A stretch of 64,000 nucleotides of DNA from NCBI GenBank assembly GCA_003118195.1, contig BEXV01000113.1:308520-372519 (forward strand), given 5' to 3'. The DNA comes from Hemicentrotus pulcherrimus. Its lineage: Eukaryota > Echinodermata > Echinoidea > Camarodonta > Strongylocentrotidae. This document shows, in pieces, positions 62,963-64,000 of this stretch. Numbering within the stretch: position 1 is the stretch's first letter; every line of letters begins with the position of its first letter. The notes under the pieces are model-generated. The model saw only the letters and a program-made list of their open reading frames with translations, was not told the origin of the DNA and ran no database searches. Made by a program: the position numbers and the translations under genes.

Positions 62963-63993
62963 TATCACCATGGCTGGTGATGCTCTCATTTACTAAAGGA
63001 GACTCTCTCAGAACATTTTTTTCTTTTCGCAAAAGATTTCATGAAATGTTCGTGGAAGAGTTAACAAAGTTAAAAGTATAAGAAGTAGTAGAAGATACCA
63101 AGACTGAAAATATGATACACAATGTCTAAATGACTACCTCTCGTTCAACTGGCTTTTAAATAGCCTATGGAAAGCTATGTAAAACAATTTTATATCCTAG
63201 TTCTAGAGAAAATGATTGCATGTCTTTCTCTCTCTTGAGTTATTTTTCATATGACACTTGAAAGAAGTTTACCAAGATATTTCCCCAGCTTTTTACAAGG
63301 AACCGAACCTGACCACTCAGAATAATTGCCTCAGGACCAAGTCAAAACTAGATGCAAGTATATGAATGTGAAAAATTATACCACAAGAGGGAGCTAGTCG
63401 TGGTTGGACCCAGGTATATGTTAACTCATGTACAGTCTGTGCCTGAGTGTTGAATGCAGAAATAATATCTTGCCATTCTGTATAAACTGTGTTAAAATCT
63501 AGGTTGTATATTGTTCATTTAGTCTTCATAACTTTATGAAATGAATATTAATCTGGATTTGTTCATTATACAATTAATCTGCTCAAGACTCTGTATTACA
63601 TCATTCATTCTTTGAGAATTTAGGTGCATTTAAAACCTGAAATGAAGTTACTTTACCAGAAAATGGAGTGGAGCTGGCCTAATACTAATACATATTTTGT
63701 CCTGGAGTTTGGTGAAATCTTGACCAATTTGATTTATGTGAGTTGTCATAAGAAATGCCATTGGAAATGAGAAACAAGTTTAGCAATGTTGAATGAAGTG
63801 TTGATATAATGTTAAGATAATTTTATTTCAGATTTTGTATTAATTAAAGGTAATACAAAGTTTTGAGAAATTTTGAAAATTTGGTGGATAATGATTCTTT
63901 ACAATTTTGATATATTTGGATGCCCCTGTGGATGTATAATAAGCACTAAAAAAATTAGCCCCTAAAACACTTCTGCTTTCGAGAAAAAATGAA

Positions 63994-63999
63994 AATAAA
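63994..63999 (+). terminator. Candidate polyadenylation signal AATAAA
   Basis: A canonical hexamer about 1.28 kb after the DIPK2-like stop, at the very end of the window. The downstream GU-rich element cannot be seen. An earlier ATTAAA at 63843 is a weaker alternative. Confidence 0.4.
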
Positions 64000-64000
64000 A

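Larger units (their letters stand above)
62717..63999 (+). other. DIPK2A: 3' UTR of the DIPK2-like gene (to window edge)
   Basis: After the stop the sequence is AT-rich with no spliced coding signal. It first contains the decayed exon-5 repeats (to about 62962), then ordinary AT-rich sequence. ATTAAA occurs at 63843-63848 and AATAAA at 63994-63999, the last bases visible. The true cleavage site may lie just outside the window. Confidence 0.55.

Overview
The window looks like AT-rich, intron-rich animal DNA, most likely from a sea urchin or a close marine deuterostome. The grounds are GT-AG split exons, introns up to about 20 kb, many microsatellites, and several families of short inverted-repeat (MITE-like) elements. 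One family, with termini around AAGTCCACTC, resembles repeats I associate with sea urchin genomes. That species assignment is inference and was not checked against a database. No prokaryotic operon, CRISPR array, rRNA or convincing tRNA was seen.

The main gene, on the + strand, is a five-exon homologue of DIPK2A/DIPK2B (divergent protein kinase domain 2; DIA1/DIA1R, C3orf58/CXorf36). Its coding exons are 24837-25582, 45421-45565, 46181-46487, 55113-55343 and 62535-62716. All splice phases agree and give a 536-residue secretory-pathway protein. It has an N-terminal membrane/signal segment, a CPxCxGTxxC motif, a kinase-like core, a cysteine-rich C-terminal part and the GG-M-LHD motif. Introns 1 to 4 are about 19.8, 0.6, 8.6 and 7.2 kb. 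The 3' UTR appears to run to the window edge, where an AATAAA lies. A single phase-0 exon of a second, unrecognised gene lies at 3092-3331 (+).

Layout: 1-6 kb holds two related inverted-repeat elements, the orphan exon, and an exact 370-bp duplication joined by one N. 7-20.6 kb is rich in MITE-like elements, including a non-autonomous hAT element with a perfect 8-bp target duplication at 20082-20583. A CCAAT-bearing candidate first-exon/promoter region lies near 18.07-18.42 kb. 24.7-62.7 kb is the DIPK2 gene with large introns holding microsatellites, further elements, a 697-N gap and a C-rich degenerate minisatellite. 62.5-64 kb is the last exon and 3' UTR.

The most notable observations are: a decayed tandem array of the DIPK2 terminal coding exon inside the 3' UTR, one copy of which still has an open 52-codon frame; apparent loss of the DFG-equivalent aspartate in the kinase core; a (GAT)n tract that starts inside the exon-2 donor region; and nested palindromic elements.
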